Part shown: positions 1-11,013 of the stretch, one piece after another | Numbering within the stretch: the first letter of the stretch is position 1 | Layout of the letters: every line of letters begins with the position of its first letter | Source of the DNA: Lunularia cruciata | Lineage: Eukaryota > Streptophyta > Marchantiopsida > Lunulariales > Lunulariaceae | Assembly: GCA_948567375.1 (NCBI GenBank) | Contig: OX419757.1 | Span: 47,182,001 to 47,246,000 of the forward strand | DNA: 64,000 nucleotides | Reading direction: 5' to 3' | The notes under the pieces: generated by a model | Told to the model about the DNA's origin: nothing | The model's input: the letters and a program-made list of their open reading frames with translations, nothing else | Database searches by the model: none | Translations under genes and position numbers: made by a program

Positions 1-2000
1 TTTGAGAGGTTGAGATCTCATGGACTCAAATTACATCATGGGAAGTGTAGGTTCTTCCATGAGTAGGTTGAGTATTTGGATCACACTATCTATCCTGGAG
101 GACTTGGTGTTCAACATACCAAGGTAGAGGCCATTGCATGTATTCCTCAACCTACGGATGTGAGCAAAGTGCAAGCATTTCTTGGGTTGGTAGACTTCTA
201 TTGCCGCTATGTCAAAGGATTTAGTGCCATCGCCAAGGCCTTGAAAAAGATGACCAAGCTTCCACAAGAGAGGTGTTGGGGAGATGAGTAAGAGAGAACT
301 TTTTTAGAGCTCAAGGAGAGGTTGACATCTGCTCCTATTTTGAAGAGACCAATCAAAGGATGACCATTTTAGGTTCACACTGATTGGAGTATGTTGGGGC
401 TTGGAGCAATGCTTACCCAACATGATGATGAGGAGAAGGAGTTTGTGGTGGCCTATGCTAGTTGCTCCAACAATTCAGTAGAGGCAAAGTATAGTTCATA
501 TAAGGGAAAGTGCTTGGTAGCAGTTTGGGCAATAGCACATTTCTGATGTTACCTATTTGGTAAACCCTTTACTCTCATCACTAATCATCAGCCACTGAAG
601 TGGTTGATAAAGTCCGACAAGATTTCAAGGAAGCTTGCACGATGGGCTTTAATTTTATAGGAGTATGATTTCACGATTGTTCATAGACTTGGAGTGGTGA
701 ACCATGATGCAGATGGGTTGAGTAGAAACCCATGTCCCAACCAGCAAGATCAGACTAGAGCATGTTGGCATGGTGAGACAGATGAGGAGATGGTGCCAGG
801 TTGGCATGCATCTGCCTTTCTTTGTATATTTTTTGAGAATTTGGTGGTCTCTCTCTCAATGCACAAAAGAGGAGTTATTGAGGTCATAGATCCAAAGAAT
901 AGAGATAGTAGTACAATTCAATGAGACATTCATGATGATGTCCTGGTAATGGACTATCTTTGCATTGGTGTTGTGGGTGGCACAGTTGGGGCCAAGGAGA
1001 GAGATTGTGTCTTTCAGCAAGCCATGTAGTTCAGATTGGACGGCATACACCTTCTTTGGGTATGGGAGGATGGTGGAGTGCGAGTAGTACCACTTCCACC
1101 TTAGAGACTATAGTTGGTCCATCATGCTCATGAGGAGCTAGGACATTTTGGAGTAAAGCATACATATAGCTTACTTTAGATTCATTATTGGTGGCACGGT
1201 ATGCAGACCAATGTACAATAGTTTTTTGCCAGATGTGTGGTTTGTGACCAAGTAAGAGTATCCTTTAATGCTCCTATGCCATAGTTACACCCATTACCTA
1301 TGATGGGATTGGGTTATGGTTGGAGTTTGGACTTTGCTAGACCTTTACCGTTGACAGTGAGACATCATTGGTAAGTTTTGGTGATGGTGGAGCACTTCTC
1401 CAAGTGGTTTGAGTTGGTGGTACTTCCTGACAAGTCCAATGAAGGGACGGCTTACTTATTCCTTGATCAGGTTCTCAATCATTTTGGTGCACCAACTAAG
1501 GTTTTGACTGATCAAGGTATAGAGTTCTTGGGGGAGTTTTAGGTCTTGTGTGACAAGGCTTTGATTGATCATCATACTACCTCTCAAGATCACCTTGAGG
1601 CAGATGGCTTGGCAAAGAGAGTGGTTCAGACAATGAAGAAGATCACAAAAGTATGGTTTGTAGAGAGGCCACTTGGGAGATTGAGATCTCCATTTACCTT
1701 GGTTGGCTATGAGCTATTGGTTCAGCCGGCAAGCCTCTTTAGCATCCTTCTCTCCTTACTTTCTACTTTATGGACAAGATCCAAATTCACTTGCAACCAT
1801 TTGTCAAGATGCTATTGTAATCTTGGACTTGGATGATCTAGATGTATGGATGAGCGCATGTTCTCAATGGGCATATCTCTTTCAAAGAGTGATGCCAATG
1901 GCCTTTGAAAACTTGGAAATTGCTCATCATAGGGATACCTTTTATTTTGCTACTACTTGAGGAGGAGGTTATAGACCCTCGATCAATTCATCTAGGTGAC
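1..2000 (+). pseudogene. Degraded gypsy pol: RT thumb, RNase H, integrase
   Basis: Pieces in all three frames read as Ty3/gypsy Pol. The RT end and the connection (QAFLGLVDFYCRYV) lie around 60-290. RNase H follows at about 370-720, with DWSMLGLGAML, VAVWAIAHF, LITNHQPLKWL and HDADGLSRN. The integrase zinc-binding region (RCVVCDQ) is near 1230, and the DDE core at about 1310-1660 includes SLDFARPLP, LTDQGIEFLGEF and ADGLAKRVV. The catalytic Glu of the usual AERV-type motif reads as Lys in the last of these. In-frame stops and at least one frameshift disrupt it. The same order is found on the minus strand at 9302-11,008 and 17,784-18,060. Confidence 0.8.
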
Positions 2001-2268
2001 TATGTATATCTACAATAGACATCATTGATGACACTTGATATTTTGATAAGCCGCACTATTTTGAGAGTGCATAAGGTTTTTCCATCTTGAATCCTTATGT
2101 TGGAAGGACGTGATGGTGTTGTTTGAAAGTGCGTGAGGTTGATTTCATCCAAGTGACTATGTATATCTACAGTAGACATCACCAATGACACTTGATGTTT
2201 TGACAAGCCGCACCATCTTGAGAATGTGTGAGGTTTTGCCATCTTGAGTCCTTATGTTGGAAAGATGT
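1989..2268 (+). repeat. 157-bp tandem duplication in the integrase C-terminal coding region
   Basis: A segment beginning CATCTAGGTGACTATG at 1989 recurs at 2146 as CATCCAAGTGACTATG. The two copies stay similar for about 120 bp, through CCATCTTGARTCCTTATGTT, giving a period of 157 bp. Copy 2 on the minus strand has this segment once, so the duplication is private to copy 1. It duplicates the GDYVY...TLDIL part of the integrase C-terminal domain. Confidence 0.8.
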
Positions 2269-2352
2269 GATTTGCAATTGTGCGACATGCCAACTCCTAA
2301 ACATTGATGGTACTATGGACCAAGCTTGTCACTTGTACGTGCAAGCTTCAGG

Positions 2353-2486
2353 TGTATGTTATGTAGCTCTCCAAGTAGAGCTGCTACTATGTTAGTGTGT
2401 AATAGTTGTTTAAGAGGATGGCATATGGTATGTATGGTCCTCCCCTCACTGTGGTTCCCTAAGGAAAATGGTTATGTCCTAGATGT
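2353..2486 (+). pseudogene. PHD finger at the integrase C-terminus (copy 1)
   Basis: Downstream of the integrase C-terminal domain the frame reads CMLC, then VCNSCLRGWHMVC, and after a 1-nt shift GKWLCPRC. Together these make the C4HC3 zinc-ligand pattern of a PHD finger (C-x2-C, C-x2-C, H-x2-C, C-x2-C), including the conserved Trp two residues before the last Cys pair. PHD fingers bind histone H3 tails. In chromoviruses a chromodomain occupies this position and helps steer integration, so a targeting role is plausible here but inferred. A stop lies in VP*GKW and another just after the finger. Confidence 0.78.
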
Positions 2487-2662
2487 ACTTGACCTATAGC
2501 TAGTTCATGCTTTATATGGTATAGATTGCAGACAAGCAACTAACTATATGGCTTGATAGCACCCGGCCTCCTAATCTTTTGCCTACCATAGGGTATACCA
2601 TATACGTGGAGCAGATAGCTATCTAGAGTTAGAGGGACCTAACCACTAGCTAGGGGGGAGAT

Positions 2663-3318
2663 TGTGGCACTCTAGAGTCCATGTATGACTTATGTGAGTT
2701 GTGCTTCTATAGTGTGTGATGTTGACAACGATGTTATGTAACAATGTAAGTACGCATGACAGTTGTCACGCCATTTGTAGCTTTGCATCTAGATGGCTTG
2801 GACATTGGAGTAGCAATGATGGTAGTTAGAGATATTTTGGCAGTTACTCTTAGACTACCTGCCATTGGTCAGATTTTTTGTTTTTTGTACTGACTATATG
2901 GTGGGGTCTACCATCACTTTGCACCATTTGCACCATTGGGTGTGTCGTCAATAAGACCGTTGGTGTGAGACCTAGGTCAAAATCAGGAGTATACCTTGGG
3001 AGTGTAGCTCCAAAGACCTCACTTCTTTGTTGTTGAGCCTTTGAGTTCTTGGCTAGAGTGGATAGAAAGCTGGCAAGCGTCACCTGGAGTCTCTTAGCTA
3101 GAGTAGGTGTGGCTTGACTATACTCAGTGCCCAATTGTTGGCAGATCATTGAGTGTCAGATCAAGTATTGATCTTATTGAGTGTGATTCAAGTTGTGTAA
3201 CTAAACTGATTATTGTGACACTTTAGAGTCCATGTATGACTTATGTGTGAGTTGTGCTTCTATAGTGTGTGATGTTGATAGTAATGTATGTTGTGTAGCA
3301 AAGTATATACACACAACA
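2663..3318 (+). repeat. 3' LTR region of copy 1, with a 105-bp direct repeat at both ends
   Basis: Directly after the polypurine tract comes TGTGGCACTCTAGAGTCC (2663). The region runs about 550 bp to CTGATTAT and is followed by a second copy of its own first ~105 bp, TGTGACACTTTAGAGTCC...CACAACA (3214-3318). The outer end is CA, as expected for an LTR. The same two-ended arrangement is found on the minus strand at 5131-5789, so it is a property of the subfamily rather than a local accident. Exactly where the functional LTR begins is not resolved. Confidence 0.7.
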
Positions 3319-3748
3319 TGATACACTAGGTTGGATAATTCTATAGCATCTCCTTGATTTGAGCCTTACATTCCTTAGACACATGAGGTGATAGTCAATA
3401 TGGAGCCTTAGGAGGAGGTATCTTCCTTGGAATTATCTCAATTTTATGATCTACTCTCCTTTATGGTAGTAATCCTAAGGGTAAATAAATTTAGAAAGAT
3501 ATCCTGAAATTCATTGACCACACCTTTCAAATTCTCAAGAATTTATCTATTGAGTTGTGCATTATAGACTTCTCTTAGTAAACCCATGAAACATCTATTT
3601 GTCTTACTAATAGTTTTTGTCCCAATGACATAGAGAAGTAGTTCTTGCCTTTGTGATCTTTCTTTAATCCCAATCATCTTTTTCATGGCTAGTTCTCACT
3701 ACTTTCTTTCTCTAATTGACCATGAGTTGTAGTGCTCTATCTATGACA
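3319..3748 (-). pseudogene. Element E pol fragment: end of protease, start of RT
   Basis: Reverse-complement reading is collinear with element C at about 13,810-14,230. It covers the linker after protease through the RT entry motif (VDHKIE, then the APY.LSPHE-like segment). In-frame stops and small indels show it is dead. The fragment ends at copy 1 on the left and at the D1 LTR on the right. The host segment interrupted by D1 resumes at 35,848. Confidence 0.7.
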
Positions 3749-4226
3749 TGTGATATGGAGTTTATAGACAAGTTAGTTAATCCTAACAAAATAAAAAATA
3801 GCTAAATTAGCCAAGAATTATAAAGATATTCTAGAAACATCTAGGAAAATACTTGGTACCTTCCAAGTGTCCAGTAATATGCATGCAAAGTGGTGACTTC
3901 TAGGAGAAAGCTTCTTGGCTAGCTTAGCTTGCATGCCAAGTAGATAGCTTCTAGAAGGAACCTTCTTCGGAAGCTTCCTGACCAGCTTAGCTTGCCACCA
4001 AGTAGGCGGCTTCTTGAGAAACTTCTCAAGAGCCTTGTATATTCTCTATAGATATTAAAGCCCAAGCGCCTACTTCTTGAGAAACTTCTCAAGAGCCTTG
4101 TATATTCTCTATAGATATTAAAGCCCAAGCTCATGTTAGGAATTAGGATTTTCCCTTATTTAAGAGTCCTAGTGTGATCTTTCACTTTGATATTCTATTC
4201 TTTTATTTTCTCCTTGGTCTTTTCCA
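3749..4226 (+). repeat. 5' LTR of D1
   Basis: The LTR starts TGTGATATGGAG and ends TCTTTTCCA just before the primer site. Like the other D-family LTRs (35,405; 41,369; 46,522; 62,757) it contains diverged ~60-bp units around AGCTTAGCTTGC...CCAAGTAG. This copy also has a near-exact 63-bp tandem duplication (4011-4073 and 4074-4136) covering the segment that holds the TATA box in sister LTRs (CTATAAATACC). Here both copies read CTATAGATATT, so the promoter is probably weakened. Confidence 0.78.
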
Positions 4227-4227
4227 T

Positions 4228-4239
4228 TGGTATCAAAGC
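4228..4239 (+). promoter_or_regulatory. Primer binding site of D1 (tRNA-Met type)
   Basis: TGGTATCAAAGC directly follows the 5' LTR. It is one base from TGGTATCAGAGC, the common plant LTR-element primer site pairing with the 3' end of a tRNA-Met. Confidence 0.75.
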
Positions 4240-4479
4240 AAGAATAGGATGGATAGAATTTATGGACCACCAAATCCATTTCCACCAAACTATTAGAATT
4301 TTCATATCCATATACTATCCAAATATCATTTCATGTACTTTATCAGTTCATGTAGTTCATCATCTCACACTTTGGGTAAATTTTTTTGCACGGGATCACC
4401 TTGTCCAATGAACCCTTGGTACCTACAATTGTAACTTATGGAGAACGGTGGATTTGTTGCATCCATATGTTAACTTAGA

Positions 4480-5130
4480 TATTTATAGGTTGTTTGATAG
4501 AGTAGTAGCTATGGCGGCAATGCCCAAAGTTATCATTGCTATATAACAATAAATTGAGCACCTTACCCAATTGTTAAAAGAACAAGACCATCTACTACAA
4601 GAGCATGTAGAGTGAGCACTATTTTGAAAAGAAGAAGAGCAAATCCAATTTCCAAAGCCTAAGGTATTTGAAAGCAAGCATCTCCCAAGTGCAATGGAGA
4701 ATTTTGTATTTGATTATGAATATTATTTTGAAGCTACAAATCCTCAAGATGAATGAAGATAGATTCTTTTGGTTCAAGCCAATTAGATGGAGTGGCAAAA
4801 CTATGATGGTGATTCTAGACGGAGCAAATTGAACAGCAATTTGTTGTACCAATCTTGATATGAGAAGAATTCAATAGTGAAATAATTGGGTAACTTTGAG
4901 CTATAAATGCCACGCAAGCCACATGAAATAGATTGGTAGAATTAAAGCAGGTTCATTTTGTAAGAAGCTATATCACTCAATCTAGAACACCATAATGCAA
5001 ATTCTAAATGTACTAGAAAGTGAAACTCTAGATTGATTTGTGAGAGGTTTAAAGTCAAACGTCAAATAGGCAATGACCATGCGGGAGCCCAAACACTTGA
5101 AGGAAACCATACAGTTTGCTAAGCATTTTG
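4480..5130 (+). pseudogene. D1 gag, N-terminal part
   Basis: This degraded frame is collinear with D2 gag at about 42,100-42,720. Readable pieces include a Gln/Glu-rich N-terminal helix region (LTQLLKEQDHLLQEHVE) and a capsid-like stretch with several stops. It breaks at GCATTTTG (5123-5130), where copy 2 has inserted, and continues at 31,653. Confidence 0.65.
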
Positions 5131-5789
5131 TTGTGCATATATACATTGCTACACAACATACATTGCTGTCAGCAGCATACACTTTAGAAGCACAACTCAC
5201 ACATAAGTCATACATAGACTCTAAAGAGCCACAATAATCAGATTGTTTACTACTCTCAACTCAACTCAACTGAACTCAAATCAATACTTGATCTGTCACT
5301 CTATAAACTGCCAACAATTGGGTATTGATTACAATCAAGCCACACCCACTCAAGCATAGAGAATCCAAGTGATGCTCGCTGGCCTCTGTCCACCATAACC
5401 AGGAACTCCAAGGCTCAACATCAAAGAAGTGAGCTCTGTGGAGCTGCACTTCAACAATATACCCCTTGGACTTGAGCTAGGTCTAAACCCTAACGGTCTC
5501 GCTGGCAGCACACTCGATGGGGCAAACGGTGCAAAGTGACGGTAGGCCCTACCGTGAAGTCAGCACCCCAAACAAAAAATCTGACCGTCAAAAAGTAGTC
5601 TTTGAGAAACTAGTGAAATAACTACTATCACTGGAACTCTAGTGTCCAAGCATCTAGATGTGACACTACAAATGGAGTGACAACAATTGTGCATATATAC
5701 ATTGCTACACAACATACATCATTGTCAGCATCATATACTATAGAAGCACAACTCACACATAAGTCATACATAGACTCTAAAGTGCCACA
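5131..5789 (-). repeat. 3' LTR region of copy 2
   Basis: On the minus strand it starts TGTGGCACTTTAGAGTCT at 5789, next to a purine-rich tract (AGCTAGGAGGCGAT). It runs through a ~450-bp core to CTGATTAT and ends with a second copy of the first ~105 bp, which abuts the ATTTTG target duplication. The arrangement matches copy 1 at 2663-3318. A CTCAA-type microsatellite (5256-5275) is short here and longer in the 5' LTR. Confidence 0.75.
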
Positions 5790-5803
5790 ATCGCCTCCTA
5801 GCT

Positions 5804-8800
5804 GGCATTGCTTAGATTGCACTTCACTCAGGATCAAAAACACAGAATGAAGATCAAGGTTGTGGAATCCAACATCCAACAAACACATTGACTTGCACTT
5901 TGAATTTCTTCACACACTTACAAACACAATTACAACGTTGATACTTAGAATTAGTGCTCAAGCGACGAGCACTACTTCATAGCACTTTGCTTTATCTATT
6001 CTCAAAAATTATGAGCACTGAACAACATGATACTGTGAATGCCACTCTTAAATAGTGAACAAATTGATAGTTCTAACAACTATACCGTTCTACAACAATT
6101 GTTCTAACCTGCAGATCCAAAATGACAATGCACCCCTTCATATCTACCTCTTCAAATCTCAAATCTGTTACTAATCCGATCCGATGTCTACTTTGTCATC
6201 AGCTTTCAAACCCAAACCCAAAGTAATCTTACTTCCTACTACTCTTTCCTCGGGTTTTATATCTTCTACTTCTTCTACCAGATCCAACAATTCTCTTTCC
6301 TGATCTGAAATTGCACTAGTGGGTAATCTATCTAACTCTTCATCTCTTGACCCACTCTTCTCTAATGTCTCCAATGGTAACTCTAAAGACATTTGTACTC
6401 CTACGTTATCTACTTTAGGTTTTGCTCTAACATCTTTCCGAAGCTTTTCTATCTCTATTTTCACTAAGTCTAATCTAATTGAAATGTTATCCTCTACCTC
6501 TAAAATCTTTCTGTCTACACGAGTTCTGAGACTAATTAACAAGGCATTCATATTCGTATCCTTTGCTTGTCTTTGCCTCGTCTCCTGCACCAACAACTTC
6601 AACTCGTGCAGCGTTGTCTCTACAATCCGAATGCAGGCCTTTATACTTAACATTGCATTCATCCGGAGGACTATCTCCTTCAATGGCTCCAATCTCATCT
6701 TTCTTTCACGTTCCCGATCTGCAAGCCAATCCTCTTGATACATCGCTAACTCCACCTTGAACTCGGCTTTCACCGACTCCTTCTCCTTCTCCTTCTGGAC
6801 AACTCTCTTCTCTTGATTACGAAGTAACTCTCGTAATCTGTCTTCTTCTCTATATCGTGCCGCCAACTCTTGTTGCCAAAGTTGCCTCTTCTCCTTGACA
6901 CTCTCCATTGCCCTATCGAGCTCCTGATCCTTTGCAGCTACTCTTGCCATAGCGTGGATTACCTCTACTCTTGAATCAGCAAACTGCTGCTTCAAGATCT
7001 CATACTCAACTACTTGTCTCTCCCTTGCTATGTCACTCTTCTTCACAAGATCCTCTCAATAATTTACTTCTCTCTTCAGGTCTTCAATTACCTGACTTCT
7101 CACTACTGCCTCCGCTTGCAATACTTCTCTTTCCTCCTCACCTCGGGTTAGACTCTTCTTCAACTCCAAGGTTTCTTCTTCCAGCCTTGCAAATACATGC
7201 AACACAGTCTTCACCTTTGGACAAGTCGACTGCATCTCCTTCTTTCTGTACTCTAGCTTTACTAACAAGGGGTACACCACTTCTTGCAGGTACTCCACTC
7301 CATCACTGGCAACTACTTCAACCTATGGAGTGACCTCCTTCTTTGCCTCTTCTTCTTCCGATACTCACCTTCTTCGCTGCAGTTGTCGTATCGGAATAGA
7401 CGCCTCGCTTCCTGAGCTTTCAAGTGCTTCTTCCTTCACCGTACTCGGACCCACTTCATACTTTGCCTTTTGCCTTGAGCTAACTCCTCTTTGTACGGCA
7501 ATCTTCTTCTCTTCGGGCATAGTTACTTCGTCTTCCAACTGTGTATTGTCTTCGGCTTCAATTTTTGCCTGCACTTCTTCTTCTTTGTATTCTTCTTTTG
7601 CAGCCGCCGGTGCCAATGTCATTTCTCCTCCTTCATCGCTGTTGCTACTCGTATCTCCACTCTATAGCGTTAGCTCAGGCTCCTCCTCGTGTTCCAAGTC
7701 TTCAGTCTTAAGCTCGGCATCACCTTCCGAGTCTTCATCCTCCAACTCGATCACCATACCTTGCCTCGGGTTGCCTCTCCATGTCTTCTGAGGTTTCTTC
7801 GTGTCTTCAGCTTTGCCTTGCCGACTTCTCTTCTTTGTATTTGGGGTACTCACTATGACTTCCACATTCTTCCTTGTCTTTGTGTAGTAGCTGTCGGTGC
7901 TCCTGATTTGCAAGATGTATTGCTGCTCCTCGACGTCAACCTCCTTTCACAAATCAGGATGGAAGTGCGACACCATCCGAGTTCGCTCCGCCAAGTTCAG
8001 CAAATTTAGCCTAAGGTAGAAATGTGCTGCAAACGGCATGATGTAGTGTGGAGGCAATTTATCCCGCAAATTCTACACCATTTGCCTCGTTCTCCCGTAG
8101 AAACACCTCGCCCAATTGATCGGTTCTCCTACAAATAGCTTGTGAAAGAACACCGCTTGGTGTTTCATCACATAAGTGGTTCTCTCCGGCTTCAGGATGG
8201 CCATCAGTGCACTCACAATTCCTCTCTTCACAGGGTCTTTGTAGCTCTCAACTTTGTACCCATTCTTTGTCCGCTTTGACGAGAATGCATCTCTCACTTC
8301 TTGGGTTTCTTGAGCTATCTCTCCCTTCCCCAAGAACGTGGCCCCCTGCTCCGAGCTTGCTTCCTTCTCGAGTACAAGTCTCCAATCCGACTCTGTCCAG
8401 CGAGCTAGATTTCCTCTCTTCCCTTCTTCCTCGAGTCCATCGAGACACTTGCTCTTGATGATTTCTGTCATGAAACCTGGAAAGCTCACATTCCAATTCC
8501 ATGCCAAGAAAGTGATCCAAAGTCGGCTCAAGACTTCAATCCTAGCGATCACATCTAACCTCCAAATTGCATGATTTCTCACTACAAATTCAGAGTTCTT
8601 CTTTCCTCCTCCCATCTCTTCTACCTTCTCACTATCTCTCGATTTCACTCTCGTGACTTCTCCCTTACGTACTAACGTAATTCCAACTCTATTTCCCTTC
8701 CCACTATCACCTGCAAGATGACTTCTCAACGGCGAAGGAAAATTACTCAACATTTTGTTGTTGCGAGTTTGATTTTTATAGAGTTGCACTTCTTCGTCTT

Positions 8801-9166
8801 TCTTCACTTTGAGTTTCTATCAAGAAATCACACCTCTTGCATGCACGTATCACTGTCAATCAACCTTTGCGCGTATGGGCCGCTGGTTTTTGAATGGTCC
8901 CTTCTTGAATTTCTCACCCCAACAAAAGGTTGTTAGACTGTCTTCGCCTTGGGTTGAGCTCCCCCCAATATGAAGACAATTTACTTCGGGTTGTATGCTG
9001 ATAGGGCATTTCCAAGTACTTTGCCTTATGACCCGAAGTCACTTTACTTCGGGTTTCATCCCAAAGACTCTTTTCTTTGCCTTCTTTGGCCATACAGGCA
9101 CAATCTGACTTCTCTATACACTTCTTCTTCTTTATTTTGAAAAAACCAAAAAATGTGGGCACCACA
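5804..9166 (-). mobile_element. Element A: unclassified mobile element with one long ORF
   Basis: This block sits inside copy 2 between its PHD finger and its 3' LTR. It is collinear over about 3 kb with element B at 36,348-40,134, which has clear 5-bp target duplications. On the minus strand A starts TGTGGTGCCCACA and carries a leader of about 360 bp, a degraded 879-codon frame (8807-6171) and about 360 bp of trailer. Compared with B, the last ~450 bp are missing. About 30 bp of copy 2 at that junction are missing too, so a deletion probably removed both. No LTRs are visible. The family is not recognised. Confidence 0.7.
6171..8807 (-). pseudogene. Element A protein: coiled-coil protein of unknown function
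   Basis: A single minus-strand frame of 879 codons is interrupted only by stops near 8073, 7947, 7662, 7365 and 7056, with no frameshift seen. The N-terminal third holds a globular-looking segment (FPGFMTEIIKSKCL, TKNGYKVESYKDPVKRGI, YVMKHQAVFFHKLF, EPINWAR). A central acidic, low-complexity part follows. The last ~390 codons are charged coiled coil (AARYREEDRLRELL, DRERERKMRLEPLKEIV). Element B keeps the same layout in one frame of 860 codons, which argues this was a real protein. The PINWA-type segment faintly recalls the angiosperm 'putative plant transposon protein' domain, but I would not assign it. No polymerase, integrase or transposase motif is visible. Confidence 0.65.
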
Positions 9167-9301
9167 ATAGCCATCTACTCTAAGTTTATGGTATACCCTA
9201 TAATGGGCAAAGATTAGGAGGCCGAGTGCTATGGAGCCTCATTGTTAGTTGCTTGTCTGCAATCTCTACCATATAAAGAATGAACTAGCTATAGGTCAAG
9301 T

Positions 9302-9436
9302 ACATCTAGGACATAACTATTGTCTCTAAAGAACCACCATGAGGGGAGGAGTCATACATGCCATATGCCATCCTCTCAAACAACTATCACACACTAACAT
9401 AGTAGCAGCTCCACTAGAAGAGCCACACAACATACA
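9302..9436 (-). pseudogene. PHD finger fused to integrase (copy 2)
   Basis: One minus-strand frame reads CMLCGSSSGAATMLVCDSC, then LRGWHMAC, MTPPLMVVL, two stops, and LCPRC. This is a C4HC3 PHD finger: two Cys pairs, His-x2-Cys, and a final Cys pair. The Trp normally two residues before the last pair is one of the stops (TGG to TAG). The finger lies about 60 residues after the integrase C-terminal strand region in the same frame, so it was part of the Pol polyprotein. It matches copy 1 residue for residue at all zinc ligands. A histone-tail reader role is known for the family; its role in this element is inferred. Confidence 0.8.
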
Positions 9437-11008
9437 CCTCAAGCTTGCACGTACATGTGCCAAGCTTGGGTCCATAGTACCATCAATGTTTGGGAGGTGG
9501 CATGGTGCACAATTGCACACATGATCCTTCCAAACAACACCATCACATCCTTCTAACACAAGGACTCCAGATGGCAAAACCTCACGCACTCTCAAGATAG
9601 TGCGGCATGTCAAAACATCAAGTATCATTGGTACTATTTGCTGTATATATACATAGTCTCCTGGATGAAATCAACAGATTGAGGATCTATAACCTCTTCC
9701 TTGAATGGTAGCATAGCGTTAAGTATCTTTATGCTGAGCAATTGCCACATTCTCAAAGGCCATTGACATCACTCTCTGAAAGATCTCTACCTGTTGAGAA
9801 CATGCGCTCATCCATACATCCAAGTCCAAAACTACAGTAGCATCTCAACGAATGGCTGCAGGTAAATCAGGATCTCGTCCATAGAGTAGGAAGTAAGGAT
9901 AGAAGGATGCTAAGGAGGCTTGCAAGCTGAACCAATAGCCCATGGCCAACCAAGGTAACTGGAGATCCCAATCTCCCAAGTGGCCTCTCTGCAAACCATA
10001 CTTTTGCAATCCTCTCTTCATCATCTAAACCACTCTCTCTGATAAGCCATCTGCCTCAGGGGGGATCTCGGGAGGTAGTACAATGATCAATCAAAGCCTT
10101 ATCACACAAGACCTGAAACTCTCCCAAGAACATTGTACCCTGATCAGTCAAAATCTCAATTGGTGCACCAAAATGACTAAGAACTGGATCCAAGAATGAG
10201 TAAGCTATCATTTCACTAGACTTGTCAAGAAGTGCCACCAACTCAATCCACTTGGAGAAGGGCTCCACCATCACCAAAACATACCGATGATGTCTCACAG
10301 TCAACGGTAAAGGTCCAGAAAAGTCCAAACTCCAATGATAACCCAATCCCATGGTAGGTAATGGGTGTAAATGTGGGATAGGAGTATTGAATGATGCTCT
10401 AACTTGGTCACAAACCACACATCTGGCAACAAACTATTGTACCTTGGTCTGCATACCGTGCTACCAATAATGACTCTGGAGTAAGTTATATGTACGCTTG
10501 ACTCCAAAATGTCCTGGTTCCTCATTAGCATGATGGACCAACTGTGGTCTCTGAGATGGAAGTGGTACTACTCACACTCTACTATCCTCCCATACATGCA
10601 AAAGGTGTTTGCCCTCCAACTTGAACCATCTGGCCCGATGGAGAACACGATCTCTCTCCTTGGCCCCAACTATGCCACCCACAACATTAGTGCAAAGATT
10701 ATCCATCACTAAGACATCATCATGAATATCTTGCTGAAATATACCAATATCTTCATTCTCTGGATCTGTGACCTCAATAACTCCTCCTGTATGCGTTGAG
10801 AGAGATACCACCAAAGCCTCAAAAAATATACATAGAAAGGCAGATGCATGCCAACCTGGCACCATCTCCTCATCTTTCTCACCATGCCAATGTGCTCCGG
10901 TCTGATCCTGCTGGCTGGTACATGGATTTCTACTCAACCCATCTGCATCACGGTTCACCACTCTAGGTCTATGAACAACCGTGAAATCATGCTCCTATAA
11001 AATCAGAG
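9302..11008 (-). pseudogene. Copy 2 pol: end of RNase H, integrase, PHD finger
   Basis: On the minus strand this reads from the RNase H end (VVNRDADGLSRNPC) through the integrase zinc region (RCVVCDQVRAS). The DDE core has SLDFSGPLPL, LTDQGTMFLGEF and ADGLSERVV, so the three acidic residues are visible. The C-terminal domain (GDYVYIQQ...VREVLPSGVLVLEGCDGVVW) and the PHD finger follow. Better preserved than copy 1, it is still broken by stops, for example in the zinc region and after RDPP. Element C is inserted at 11,009-11,013, inside RNase H; the rest of RNase H resumes at 17,784. Confidence 0.8.
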
Positions 11009-11013
11009 CCTAT

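Larger units (their letters stand above)
1..3318 (+). mobile_element. Ty3/gypsy retrotransposon, DNMT/PHD family, copy 1 (3' half)
   Basis: This is the 3' half of an LTR retrotransposon that enters the window already inside reverse transcriptase. In order it holds the end of RT, RNase H, integrase, the integrase C-terminal region, a PHD finger, a polypurine tract (TAGGGGGGAG, from 2651) and an LTR. It is collinear with the minus-strand copy at 5131-31,652, which supplies the gag, protease and methyltransferase parts that lie outside the window here. Beyond 3318 the sequence switches to a minus-strand chromovirus (element E), so this copy appears to have inserted into E. The left target-site duplication is outside the window. 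Stops and frameshifts throughout show it is inactive. Confidence 0.85.

Noticed and set aside
3919-4134. 71-codon minus-strand frame with an internal perfect repeat
   Set aside because: The repeat comes from the 63-bp tandem duplication in the D1 LTR; it is not a repeat protein.
6319-8009. Plus-strand frames of 100-153 codons rich in Ser and Cys
   Set aside because: They lie opposite the acidic and coiled-coil frame of element A. The Ser/Leu richness follows from reading Glu/Lys codons backwards, and B shows the same shadows.
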